The notes: generated by a model not told the origin, from the sequence alone. A DNA stretch of 14,037 nt from CAYRSS01 sp964426945 (GCA_964426945.1 CAYRSS010000079.1:1-14037), one strand, 5' to 3'. Shown: positions 1 through 7,233, counted from the first letter of the stretch. Translations and numbers: made by a program.

Positions 1-1103
1 AGGCGCTCCTGGAGCTTCTCGCGGTCGTAGTCGCTGGTGGTCTTCTCGATCTGCGTGCGGATCTTCGCGATGCGGGCGGTGATGTCGCTCTTCTTGCCGG
101 CGCCCTGGATGATCGTCGTCGTCTCCTTGCCGATGACGACCTTCTTGGCCGAGCCCATTTCCTTGAGCGTGACGCTCTCGAGCTTGACGCCGAGATCCTC
201 GGTCAGCAGCGTCGCGCCGGTCAGCGCGGCGATGTCACCCAGCATCGCCTTGCGGCGATCGCCGAAGCCCGGGGCCTTGACCGCGCAGCAGTTGAGCACG
301 CCGCGGATCCGGTTGACCACCAGCGCCGCCAGCGCCTCGCCCTCGACATCTTCGGCGATCACCAGGAGCGGCTTGCCGCCGCTGGCGATCTGCTCAAGCA
401 CGGGGACGAACTCGCGCAGGTTGGAAATCTTCTTCTCGAAGATCAGGATCGACGGGTTCTCGAGCACGCACTCGAGCGTCGTCGTGTTGTTCATGAAGTA
501 CGGCGAGAGGTAGCCCTTGTCGAACTGCATACCCTCGACGATTTCCTTCTCGGTTTCGAGGCTCTTGCCTTCCTCGATCTCGACGACGCCGTCCGGGCCG
601 ACCGCTTCGAGCACGGAGGCGAGAAGCTGGCCGACCTCCTCGTCGCCGTTGGCCGAAATCGTCGCGATCTTGGCCAGGTCGTCATTCGAGCGGACCTTGA
701 CCGACAGACCCTTGACGGCCTCGACCGCCTTCTCGACGGCGGCGTCGATGCCGCGCTTCAGCGCCATCGGGTTGACGCCGGCGGTTACGAACTTGAACCC
801 TTCCCGGAAGATCGCCTCGGCCAGCACGGTGGCCGTGGTGGTGCCGTCGCCGACTTCGTCGCTGGTCTTGCTGGCGACCTGGTTGACGAGCTTGGCCCCC
901 ATGTTGTGGAACGGCTGGGCGAGCTCGATCTCCTTGCTCACCGTCACGCCGTCCTTGGTCACGCGGGGCGCGCCGTAGGACTTGTGCAGCAGCACGTTGC
1001 GGCCGGTCGGGCCCATCGTGACCTTCACCGCGTTCGCGAGCGTGGTGAGGCCGTCCAGCACCTGCTGGCGGGCCTCCTGCGAGAACATCATCTGCTTGGG
1101 CAT
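1..1103 (-). CDS. groEL: GroEL-type chaperonin (second, divergent copy), 3' end off window
   Basis: ATP-driven cytosolic folding chamber subunit. 367 codons are visible, about two thirds of a usual ~545-aa GroEL; the gene runs off the left edge inside the apical/intermediate region (last visible residues Glu-Lys-Leu-Gln-Glu-Arg). It begins MPKQMMFSQEARQ, with AAGGA a few bases upstream of the ATG at 1101-1103. Equatorial ATPase landmarks are present: TMGPTGRN near residue 29, VTKDGVTV with Asp51, and DGTTTATVLAEA with Asp86 (E. coli Asp52 and Asp87). The apical segment has EGMQFDKGYLSPYF, and CAVKAPGFGDRRKAML follows. It differs from the complete copy upstream: the residue equivalent to E. 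coli Asp41 is His40, and the region around it reads LLHKSYGAP. It is third in the groEL-groES-groEL order, 123 nt behind groES. The family call is certain; whether it is the housekeeping or a specialised paralogue cannot be decided here. Confidence 0.96.
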   Translation of the reverse strand, partial: MPKQMMFSQEARQQVLDGLTTLANAVKVTMGPTGRNVLLHKSYGAPRVTKDGVTVSKEIELAQPFHNMGAKLVNQVASKTSDEVGDGTTTATVLAEAIFREGFKFVTAGVNPMALKRGIDAAVEKAVEAVKGLSVKVRSNDDLAKIATISANGDEEVGQLLASVLEAVGPDGVVEIEEGKSLETEKEIVEGMQFDKGYLSPYFMNNTTTLECVLENPSILIFEKKISNLREFVPVLEQIASGGKPLLVIAEDVEGEALAALVVNRIRGVLNCCAVKAPGFGDRRKAMLGDIAALTGATLLTEDLGVKLESVTLKEMGSAKKVVIGKETTTIIQGAGKKSDITARIAKIRTQIEKTTSDYDREKLQER

Positions 1104-1192
1104 TTGCGAATTCCTTTAGTCGGGCGAAGCATTGATTCGCCGGTTTCCAATTATCAACGGCCTGTTACCAAAGCCGATCGAAGGATCCGCCC

Positions 1193-1227
1193 ATTGGCAA
1201 TTGACCATTGCTCATTGGCAATTTGTC
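1193..1227. repeat. Degenerate heptanucleotide tandem array (ATTGGNN type)
   Basis: Five consecutive 7-nt units begin at 1193, 1200, 1207, 1214 and 1221. All start with ATT, and the first and fourth are identical (ATTGGCA). The array ends at the stop codon of groES (1227-1229), so on the transcribed strand it follows the stop immediately. It is markedly AT-rich against its surroundings. The remainder of this spacer (1104-1192) holds the ribosome binding site of the downstream groEL and no other feature I can name. Confidence 0.7.
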
Positions 1228-1550
1228 TAGTCCACCACCGCCAGGATGTCGCTCTCGCGGATCACGATGTACTTGTCTTCGGCCACGTCGACTTCGGTGC
1301 CGGCGTACTTGCCGTAGAACACCTCGTCGCCGACCTTGACGCCCATCTGGCCACGGGCGCCGCTGTCGAGCAGCTTGCCCGGGCCGGTGGCGACCACGAT
1401 GCCGCGCTGCGGCTTCTCGCGGGCGTTGTCAGGGAGAATGATGCCGCCGCTCGTGCGCTCCTGCGCCTCGCAGGGCTCAACGAGAATGCGATCGTCCATC
1501 GGCCGGAACTTCAGCTTCTTGCTGCTCTTGCTCGCGGTTGCGGTAGCCAT
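1227..1550 (-). CDS. groES: GroES co-chaperonin
   Basis: 10-kDa lid of the GroEL chamber, 107 aa. After a Ser/Lys-rich N-terminal extension of about ten residues beyond the usual ~97 aa, the Cpn10 fold begins with LKFRPMDDRILVEP. The mobile loop that docks on GroEL is about residues 28-50 and includes ERTSGGIILPDNA. The C-terminal half has the usual VKVGDEVFYGKYAGTEV and ends IRESDILAVVD. The ATG at 1548-1550 has GAAGGA just upstream. It lies 135 nt behind the complete groEL and 123 nt ahead of the second groEL, all on the minus strand, so it is probably co-transcribed with them. The order groEL-groES is the reverse of the common groES-groEL arrangement. Confidence 0.97.
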   Translation of the reverse strand: MATATASKSSKKLKFRPMDDRILVEPCEAQERTSGGIILPDNAREKPQRGIVVATGPGKLLDSGARGQMGVKVGDEVFYGKYAGTEVDVAEDKYIVIRESDILAVVD

Positions 1551-1607
1551 GATTCCTTCGTCTCCGTGTATCCGGTCACTGCCGGGGTGCTGGTCTCAAG
1601 ATCACGT

Positions 1608-1680
1608 CGATTGCCAATGCCCAATTGCCAATTCGCCATGACCGATCGCCGCACTGGCAATTGGTCATTGGTGATTGGCA
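1608..1680. repeat. Inverted heptamer arrays forming a long hairpin
   Basis: On the plus strand, units starting at 1653, 1660, 1667 and 1674 follow the pattern ATTGGNN (the first reads ACTGGCA). Units of the complementary type (CAATNNN) lie at about 1614-1635. The two sides form a perfect 10-bp inverted repeat, CCAATTGCCA (1621-1630) and TGGCAATTGG (1655-1664). After one mismatch the pairing continues for six more base pairs (1614-1619 with 1666-1671). The array starts about five bases beyond the stop codon of the complete groEL, the same placement as the array behind groES. A role as RNA processing or stabilising hairpin is possible but only inferred. Confidence 0.7.
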
Positions 1681-1685
1681 GTTTC

Positions 1686-3329
<1,644 letters not shown>

Positions 3330-3407
3330 GAGTGTCTGTCTCCTGAGTGCGACTGCCGATGGCTCAGCAGAGGTCGATACTTCCGTGGGGACCGGTCCTC
3401 CTATCGC

Positions 3408-3428
3408 CCGGCGGGCATCGCCCGTCGG
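3408..3428 (-). promoter_or_regulatory. Candidate hairpin in groEL 5' leader
   Basis: CGGGC (3412-3416) and GCCCG (3420-3424) pair around a 3-nt loop. After one mismatch, CCG (3408-3410) pairs with CGG (3426-3428). It lies about 80 nt upstream of the groEL start, inside the leader if transcription starts at the AT-rich patch near 3510-3540. It does not cover the ribosome binding site, so a direct thermosensor role is not supported. In DNA this GC-rich such a stem may be chance. Confidence 0.25.
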
Positions 3429-3571
3429 AGCGGGGCGCAGCGAGCGCGCCCCCGGCCGGCCATACCTCAGGCACGCAGCGGGCCAGCGCACCGAACGCAG
3501 CGAGCCGCCCATAAACGACTAAGCAGCAATAACTTACAACGTCCCGGTCGAGGAAGGCCTCCGCACACCCC

Positions 3572-3588
3572 CCTGCCAGCTTGGCAGG
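3572..3588. repeat. Perfect 7-bp hairpin in groEL/GNAT gap
   Basis: CCTGCCA (3572-3578), loop GCT (3579-3581), then TGGCAGG (3582-3588). The perfect dyad lies between the divergent groEL and GNAT genes. No T-tract follows it on either strand, so a terminator is unlikely. It could be an operator or a dispersed repeat; nothing decides between these. Confidence 0.3.
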
Positions 3589-3671
3589 TCGCTACCACGG
3601 CTTCCCCCCGTCGTGCCAATTTGACAGCGGTCGCCCCCCCCCCGCCGCTGGCGTCGCCATCCCCCCGCACC

Positions 3672-3677
3672 TACCAT
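3672..3677 (+). promoter_or_regulatory. Possible -10 element for the GNAT gene
   Basis: TACCAT matches TATAAT at four of six positions and ends 23 nt before the ATG, with GGAG (3691-3694) between. The spacing is similar to TATCAT before the dienelactone hydrolase gene (6320-6325). There is no good -35 at the right distance. Low confidence. Confidence 0.2.
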
Positions 3678-3700
3678 CCGCCCGTCTCGCGGAGAGCCCC

Positions 3701-4180
3701 ATGCCCGACGCCGACCCCGCCGCCGTCTCGATCCGCATCCGCCCCGCCACCCCGGCCGACCTCGACGTGGTGGTCGACTTCAACAAGCGACTGGCCAGCG
3801 AGACGGAAAACAAGACCCTCCGCGACGCCGAGATCGTCCCCGGCGTCCGCCGGGCCCTGACCGAGCCGGGCATCTGCCACTACTTCGTCGCCGAAGTCGA
3901 CGGCCGCATCGCCGGGCAGGCGATGGTCACGTTCGAGTGGTCCGACTGGCGCAACGGCTGGCTTTGGTGGTTTCAGAGCGTCTACGTCGCCCAGCCCTAC
4001 CGACGTCACGGCATCTTCCGGGCCCTCTACGCCCACATCCGCGCCACCGCCCAGGCCGACCCCGACGTCGCCGGCCTGCGGCTCTATGTCGAACAGGACA
4101 ACCGTCGGGCCCAGCAGACCTACGCCTCGCTCGGCATGCACCCCTCCGGACACGTCGTGTTCGAGGAGGACCTGCGCTAG
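3701..4180 (+). CDS. GNAT-family N-acetyltransferase
   Basis: Predicted cytosolic acetyl-CoA-dependent acyltransferase, 159 aa, a single GNAT domain. It starts at ATG 3701 (MPDADPAAVSIRIRPATPAD), with GGAG six bases upstream. The frame is open further upstream, but that part is low-complexity and lacks a ribosome site. The fold order is visible: beta1 IRIRPAT (11-17), the alpha1 region LDVVVDFNKRLASETE (21-36), beta2/3 YFVAEVDGRIAGQAMV (61-76), and beta4 LWWFQSVYV (88-96). The acetyl-CoA pyrophosphate loop QPYRRHGIF (98-106) is a variant of Q/RxxGxG/A. LRLYVEQDN (127-134) and AQQTYASLGM (137-146) give the conserved Asn and Tyr. Many relatives act on small molecules or protein N-termini; the substrate here is unknown. 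It is probably monocistronic, with a hairpin downstream at 4221-4242. Confidence 0.9.
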   Translation: MPDADPAAVSIRIRPATPADLDVVVDFNKRLASETENKTLRDAEIVPGVRRALTEPGICHYFVAEVDGRIAGQAMVTFEWSDWRNGWLWWFQSVYVAQPYRRHGIFRALYAHIRATAQADPDVAGLRLYVEQDNRRAQQTYASLGMHPSGHVVFEEDLR

Positions 4181-4182
4181 CC

Positions 4183-4277
4183 GTCCGTTGAAGAAGGGGG
4201 TCTGGCTCCGGCGTCATCCCGCCCCTCTTGGCTGTGAGGGGCGACTCAGGCGATGCCTGGCCCCACTCTCAACGGAC
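4183..4277. repeat. 9-bp inverted repeat enclosing a structured segment
   Basis: GTCCGTTGA (4183-4191) and TCAACGGAC (4269-4277) are perfect inverted copies, starting two bases after the GNAT stop. Inside are a 7-bp hairpin (4221-4242) and a smaller CAGGC, GAT, GCCTG hairpin at about 4246-4258. Taken together the segment could fold as a closed multi-branched RNA, or be one copy of a dispersed intergenic repeat. The sequence alone does not separate these. Confidence 0.4.
4221..4242 (+). terminator. Hairpin downstream of GNAT gene, possible terminator
   Basis: GCCCCTC (4221-4227) pairs with GAGGGGC (4236-4242) around an 8-nt loop, 40 nt past the GNAT stop codon. No T-tract follows, so it is not a classical intrinsic terminator. 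It may act with Rho or only protect the 3' end. Confidence 0.35.
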
Positions 4278-4283
4278 TCCCAG

Positions 4284-4392
4284 CGCCGGCCGCCCCCGAA
4301 AAAAAAACCGCCGCTCCCTGGCAGCCCCCGGCCCGCGATCACGCCTCTACCGGTGAAGGGCGAGGTGATCCTCCCGAGCCCGGCGGCCGGCG
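4284..4392. repeat. 11-bp GC-rich inverted repeat with inner hairpin
   Basis: CGCCGGCCGCC (4284-4294) and GGCGGCCGGCG (4382-4392) are perfect inverted copies about 87 nt apart. Between them lie a run of nine A (4299-4307) and a small GAGG, TGAT, CCTC hairpin (4362-4373). This would be the 5' leader of the DUF4242 gene if transcription starts inside the gap. The composition is so GC-rich that chance is a real alternative. Confidence 0.25.
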
Positions 4393-4437
4393 TCGGCCGC
4401 GGCGGGAGGAGGCACGCCCGATCAACGGGAGACGGTC

Positions 4438-4719
4438 ATGCCCAGGTTTGTCATCGAGCGGGAGATTCCGAACGCGGGCCGGATGTCGGCGGACGAGCGT
4501 CAGGCCGTGTCGGCGAAGTCATGTGCGGTGCTGTGGAACCTCGGGCCGGACATCCAGTGGCTGCAGAGCTACGTGGCCGACGACCGGCTGTACTGCCTCT
4601 ACATCGCCCCGAGCGAGAAGCTGATCCGCGAGCACGCGGCCATCGGCGGCTTCCCGGTGACACGCGTCTCGGAGGTGCGCTCCGTCATCGACCCGACCAC
4701 GGCGGAACTCGCGGCGTGA
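4438..4719 (+). CDS. DUF4242 (SCO4226-like) small protein
   Basis: 93 aa, a small soluble ferredoxin-like-fold protein of the DUF4242 family, whose Streptomyces member SCO4226 has been described as nickel-binding. Family hallmarks seen: the opening PRFVIEREIPNAG, a helix with SCAVLWNLGPDIQWLQSYV (28-46), YCLYIAPSEKLIREHAAIGGFP (52-73), and a C-terminal TRVSEVRSVIDPTTAE. Candidate metal ligands include Cys29, Cys53 and His66. ATG 4438 has GGGAG (4427-4431) six bases upstream. It stands alone on the plus strand and converges with the DUF2231 gene, only 18 nt between the stop codons. The physiological role is unknown; nickel binding here is an inference from the family. Confidence 0.85.
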   Translation: MPRFVIEREIPNAGRMSADERQAVSAKSCAVLWNLGPDIQWLQSYVADDRLYCLYIAPSEKLIREHAAIGGFPVTRVSEVRSVIDPTTAELAA

Positions 4720-4737
4720 CCGCGGGGCACGGCGCGA

Positions 4738-5274
4738 TCAGTCGTGCTCGCGATGATCGTCGTGCCGAGGCGCGGCGGCCTGGGGCGAGTCCGCCACGAT
4801 TGCATGAACCCCGAACTCATGAACGAGGCGGCCGCCCGCATGAGCCGTGTTTGCCAGGAGTGCGGCGCCACCGAGATACACAGCCAGGAATACGACGTGT
4901 CCGCCGACCAGGACAGGCGGAGGCACCGGGCGACTGAGGAAACGCGGTCCGAGCACGATGACCGCGAAGGCCGCGGTAAGACCGGCAAACACCCACTGGC
5001 TGTCCTCGGCCAGTTCCTCGTGCTCCTCGAGGGCCTCGTTTACCGCGACATTTCGCTCGGCAAGTTCACCCGCGGCCTCACCGGTGGCGACGGAGAGGAA
5101 CGCCGCCGCGGTCCCGAGCAGCATCAGCACCAGCGCCGCCATCGTCGCGCCGGCGCGGAACTTCTTGATCACCAGCCCGCCGACCAGGAACACCGGTACG
5201 ACCAGCAGCAGCGCGATGGGGAAATGGACGACCAGCGGATGCAGGCCATCCCAGGACGGAATCGGTGGCAACAT
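4738..5274 (-). CDS. DUF2231-type four-helix membrane protein
   Basis: Inner-membrane protein of 178 aa. The N-terminal HPLVVHFPIALLLVVP (12-27) is the signature of DUF2231. Four hydrophobic segments lie at about 17-37, 43-63, 96-112 and 121-142. A charged loop rich in Glu (residues 66-92) separates the second and third. The fourth is followed by TAHAGGRLVHEFGVHA (143-158), also typical of the family. The conserved histidines His12, His17, His126, His145 and His152 could ligate heme or metal, as is suspected for this family but not seen here directly. The C-terminus is a His/Asp-rich tail. ATG 5272-5274 has AAGGA five bases upstream. It follows the exported rubrerythrin gene by 108 nt on the same strand, with a hairpin between. 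A redox role with rubrerythrin is a guess from context. Confidence 0.85.
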   Translation of the reverse strand: MLPPIPSWDGLHPLVVHFPIALLLVVPVFLVGGLVIKKFRAGATMAALVLMLLGTAAAFLSVATGEAAGELAERNVAVNEALEEHEELAEDSQWVFAGLTAAFAVIVLGPRFLSRPVPPPVLVGGHVVFLAVYLGGAALLANTAHAGGRLVHEFGVHAIVADSPQAAAPRHDDHREHD

Positions 5275-5326
5275 GGCGGTCCTTTCGATTGGCGGCAGGT
5301 AGTCTTCCTTCGTCCGGCAGCATACA

Positions 5327-5364
5327 GGCCGGCCGCGGCGGCAACGTAGCCACGGCCGGCGGCC
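5327..5364 (-). promoter_or_regulatory. Strong hairpin between rubrerythrin and DUF2231 genes
   Basis: On the minus strand GGCCGTGGC (5357 down to 5349) pairs with GCCGCGGCC (5339 down to 5331), nine pairs with one G-U, around a 9-nt loop. A 3-nt bulge (5358-5360) then separates four further outer pairs, GGCC at 5361-5364 with 5327-5330. It begins 18 nt past the rubrerythrin stop and ends about 52 nt before the DUF2231 start. No T-tract follows. It is more likely an mRNA-stabilising or attenuating hairpin, or a Rho-assisted terminator, than an intrinsic terminator. Confidence 0.45.
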
Positions 5365-5382
5365 TCATCCCCTCGATGCCCG

Positions 5383-6057
5383 TCAGCTCACTTGCTCGTA
5401 TTCTTCCTTCGGCGAGAAGCACGAGAAGCACTTGCTGAAGTCCAGCGTTGTCACGGTGTACCCGCACACCTTGCAGACGAAGAACGTCTTCTTCTGCGTA
5501 CCCTTCCACGCATCCATCTTGTCCTTGGCCTCGGTGAACAGCCGGGCGTGCTCGCCCTCGGCCGTCAGCGCGAAGTTGAGGGTACGGACCGCTTCGGTGT
5601 TCTTGTCCGCCTTCGCCTTCTTCACGAACTTCGGATACATGGTGTCGCGCTCATAGGACTCGCCCTTGATCGCGGCCTCCAGGTTCTCCTTCGTGGACTT
5701 GATCTCAACCTTCTCGAGCTTCGGCTCGGCCTTGCCGCCCAGGGCCACGATCACTTTGGCGTGGGCTGCTGCGTGGATCTGCTCAGCCCGTCCCGCCGCC
5801 CTGAAGAGGCTGGCGATCGGCATGTAGCCCTCCTCCTCGGCCTTCTTCGCGAAAGCCAGGTACCGCGCATGGGCATTTGACTCACCCTGGAAGGCATCCA
5901 TCAGGTTCTCGAGCGTGGTGTTTTCCACACCCGGCGTCTCTTCCTGCGCGACGCCCGGCTCCGCGATCGGGGGTGGAGCGGTCTGAGCAGACGTCATTGT
6001 GCCCGCCAACAGCAGCGCGGCGAGCGCGATCAGCACACGAGAAGCGCATGTTTTCAT
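5383..6057 (-). CDS. rbr: Exported rubrerythrin
   Basis: Non-heme diiron peroxidase with a rubredoxin-like centre, 224 aa. A Sec signal peptide opens the protein: MKTCAS, then a hydrophobic stretch about 8-19, then a likely cleavage near TSA-QT (residue 24). This places it in the periplasm. The ferritin-like four-helix domain spans about 47-182. Diiron ligands are visible as Glu59 (QGES), Glu92 with His95 (AEQIH), Glu133 and Glu136 (KGESYE), and Glu167/Glu169 with His170 (AEGEH). The C-terminal rubredoxin-type knuckles are CKVC (Cys195, Cys198) and CFSC (Cys210, Cys213). The start is ATG 6055-6057, with GGAGG eight bases upstream. An upstream in-frame TTG would overlap that ribosome site. Known rubrerythrins reduce hydrogen peroxide in the cytosol, so the signal peptide is the unusual point. 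A DUF2231 membrane protein lies downstream. Confidence 0.95.
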   Translation of the reverse strand: MKTCASRVLIALAALLLAGTMTSAQTAPPPIAEPGVAQEETPGVENTTLENLMDAFQGESNAHARYLAFAKKAEEEGYMPIASLFRAAGRAEQIHAAAHAKVIVALGGKAEPKLEKVEIKSTKENLEAAIKGESYERDTMYPKFVKKAKADKNTEAVRTLNFALTAEGEHARLFTEAKDKMDAWKGTQKKTFFVCKVCGYTVTTLDFSKCFSCFSPKEEYEQVS

Positions 6058-6351
6058 ACGAGAATCCTCCAAACGTGCGGGTGGTCAACCACGACCAGCC
6101 CATTGAAGGACGGACATGCACGCGACGTGCCAGCCGGGCGATTTCTTCACGGCTCCGCGCAGAAACGCGGATTCCCGTCCTGTGGGCGCTCAGGCCGGCG
6201 CCTCGCCGCCCGGGCGGCTCGAAGCCGAACCCGCCCGGCCCACCGCGCGCCCCCACGGCCCTCCGCGACGTCGCTCCGCGCCCTCTGCGGTTCCTCTTCA
6301 ATTCACGGGGCGGACGAAGTATCATCGCCGCTTCACCCCAGGAGACGCACC
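6058..6351. other. Divergent intergenic region, rubrerythrin / dienelactone hydrolase
   Basis: 294 nt with no convincing gene. Close to the rubrerythrin start is a 5-2-5 dyad GTGGT, CA, ACCAC (6081-6092), a conceivable operator just upstream of the GGAGG site. A small GCACG, CGA, CGTGC dyad follows (6118-6130). A 14-bp perfect GC palindrome, GCCGCC then CGGGCGGC, lies at 6205-6218. The stretch 6230-6300 is GC-rich and otherwise featureless. The hydrolase promoter candidate is at the right end. Confidence 0.5.
6297..6325 (+). promoter_or_regulatory. Candidate promoter of the dienelactone hydrolase gene
   Basis: TATCAT (6320-6325) matches the -10 consensus at five of six positions. A weak -35, TTCAAT (6297-6302), lies 17 nt upstream. 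The -10 ends 26 nt before the ATG, leaving a short leader with AGGAG at 6340-6344. The AT-rich patch stands out from the surrounding GC-rich DNA. Confidence 0.4.
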
Positions 6352-7188
6352 ATGCCGCACCGCATACGCATTACCACCGCCGCGATGATCCTGGCCGGGC
6401 TTCTGACCGCGGCCGGCCATGCCCAGGACAAGCCGAAGGCCGACGCCCCCGCCAAGGCCGAGCCGAAGATCGTCACCGAGACCATCACCTACGAGCACGA
6501 CGGCGTGAAGCTTGAGGGCTTCCTCGCCTATGACGCCAACGCCCAGGGCAAGCGGCCGGGGGTGCTCGTCTGTCACGAATGGTGGGGCAACACCGAATAC
6601 AGCCGCGGCCGGGCGAAGCAACTGGCCGAGCTGGGCTACGTCGCCTTCGCCCTCGACATGTACGGCCAGGGTAAGACGTCGATGGAGGTCCCCAAGGCGC
6701 AGGAATGGTCGCGGGCCCTCTACACCGCCCCCGGCCTGATGGGCAGTCGTGCGGCCGCGGGGCTGAAGATCCTGACCGACCGGCCGGAGGTCGACCCCGC
6801 CCGCGTCGCGGCCATCGGCTACTGCATGGGCGGCACGGTCGCCCTCGAACTCGCCCGGACCGGGGCGGACGTGAAGGCAATCGTCTGCTTCCACACGAGC
6901 GGCCTGGCCGCCGCGAAGCCCGAGGACAACCGCAAGATCAAGGCCCGGATCCTCGTCGCGCACGGCAAGGCCGACACGCTGGTCGAGCCGGGTGTTCTCA
7001 CCGAGTTCAAGATCCAGATGGAAGACGCGGCGGTGAAGTACGAGATCATCGAGTACCCCGACGCGAAGCACTCCTTCACCAACCCGCAGGCGGACTCGGT
7101 GGGCATCGAAGCCGTCGGCTACAACAAGGCGGCGGATGAGAAGTCGTGGGAGGATATGAAGAAGCTGTTCGCGGCGACGATCAAGTAG
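6352..7188 (+). CDS. Exported dienelactone hydrolase-family protein
   Basis: Alpha/beta hydrolase of the dienelactone hydrolase family, 278 aa; the canonical members are ~230-aa cytosolic enzymes that open dienelactones in chlorocatechol breakdown. The first 24 residues form a signal peptide (MPHRIRITTAAMILAGLLTA, likely cut after AGHA), then a Lys/Pro/Ala-rich linker to about 40. The mature domain shows the family motifs: HEWWGN (75-80) with Glu76; AFALDMYGQGK (98-108); the nucleophile elbow GYCMGG with Cys158; then Asp208 (GKADTLV) and His240 (AKHSFTN). This is a complete Cys-Asp-His triad. AGGAG lies seven bases before ATG 6352. The stop codon TAG merges with a hairpin repeat (7187-7205). 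The substrate is unknown; export points to extracellular esters or lactones rather than chlorocatechol catabolism. Confidence 0.92.
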   Translation: MPHRIRITTAAMILAGLLTAAGHAQDKPKADAPAKAEPKIVTETITYEHDGVKLEGFLAYDANAQGKRPGVLVCHEWWGNTEYSRGRAKQLAELGYVAFALDMYGQGKTSMEVPKAQEWSRALYTAPGLMGSRAAAGLKILTDRPEVDPARVAAIGYCMGGTVALELARTGADVKAIVCFHTSGLAAAKPEDNRKIKARILVAHGKADTLVEPGVLTEFKIQMEDAAVKYEIIEYPDAKHSFTNPQADSVGIEAVGYNKAADEKSWEDMKKLFAATIK

Positions 7189-7205
7189 GGTGGGCACCGC
7201 CCACC
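7187..7205. repeat. Hairpin repeat, left copy flanking the hsd locus
   Basis: AGGGTGGGCACCGCCCACC: a perfect 7-bp stem (7189-7195 with 7199-7205) and ACC loop. Its first two bases are the last two of the hydrolase TAG stop codon. A related element in opposite orientation lies at 12580-12598, past the hsd locus, and differs by one compensated base pair. It may serve as a 3'-end hairpin for the hydrolase mRNA; no T-tract follows. Confidence 0.6.
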
Positions 7206-7233
7206 GCTTGCCTGATACGGTGGGCCCGGCCTC

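Larger units (their letters stand above)
3330..3700. other. Divergent intergenic region between groEL and GNAT gene
   Basis: This 371-nt gap holds the control regions of two divergent genes and no convincing coding sequence. The groEL side (minus) has an AGGAG ribosome site at about 3340-3344. Candidate -10 elements are only weak: TATCGA at 3374-3379, and an AT-rich patch at about 3510-3540 with TTGTAA and TTTATG 18 nt apart. A GCTCGCTGCG decamer occurs twice on the minus strand (about 3440-3450 and 3495-3505). No CIRCE operator (GCACTC, nine bases, GAGTGC) is present. The GNAT side has a run of ten C (3634-3643), a TTGACA at 3621-3626 without a matching -10, and TACCAT at 3672-3677. Confidence 0.6.

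Noticed and set aside
1193..1227. CRISPR-like array
   Set aside because: The units are 7 nt, contiguous and degenerate, with no spacers and no cas genes.
3336..3356. CIRCE operator upstream of groEL
   Set aside because: GAGTG occurs twice in direct orientation, not as the inverted GCACTC/GAGTGC pair with nine bases between.
3330..3512. N-terminal extension of the complete groEL to 608 aa
   Set aside because: The added residues are Arg/Pro-rich and unlike any GroEL. MAVKQLAF at 3329 has a ribosome site and the correct family N-terminus, and puts the ATPase residues at Asp52 and Asp87.
3621..3626. TTGACA as the -35 box of the GNAT gene
   Set aside because: No -10-like hexamer lies 15-19 nt downstream; that stretch is the C10 run followed by GCCGCTGG.
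3671..4153. Minus-strand frame of 160 codons opposite the GNAT gene
   Set aside because: Gly/Val/Asp-rich antisense shadow with no domain or ribosome site; the plus-strand frame has a full GNAT fold.
6058..6072. TTG start of rubrerythrin five codons upstream
   Set aside because: It would place the GGAGG ribosome site inside the coding sequence. ATG 6057 has that site at the right distance and begins a typical signal peptide.
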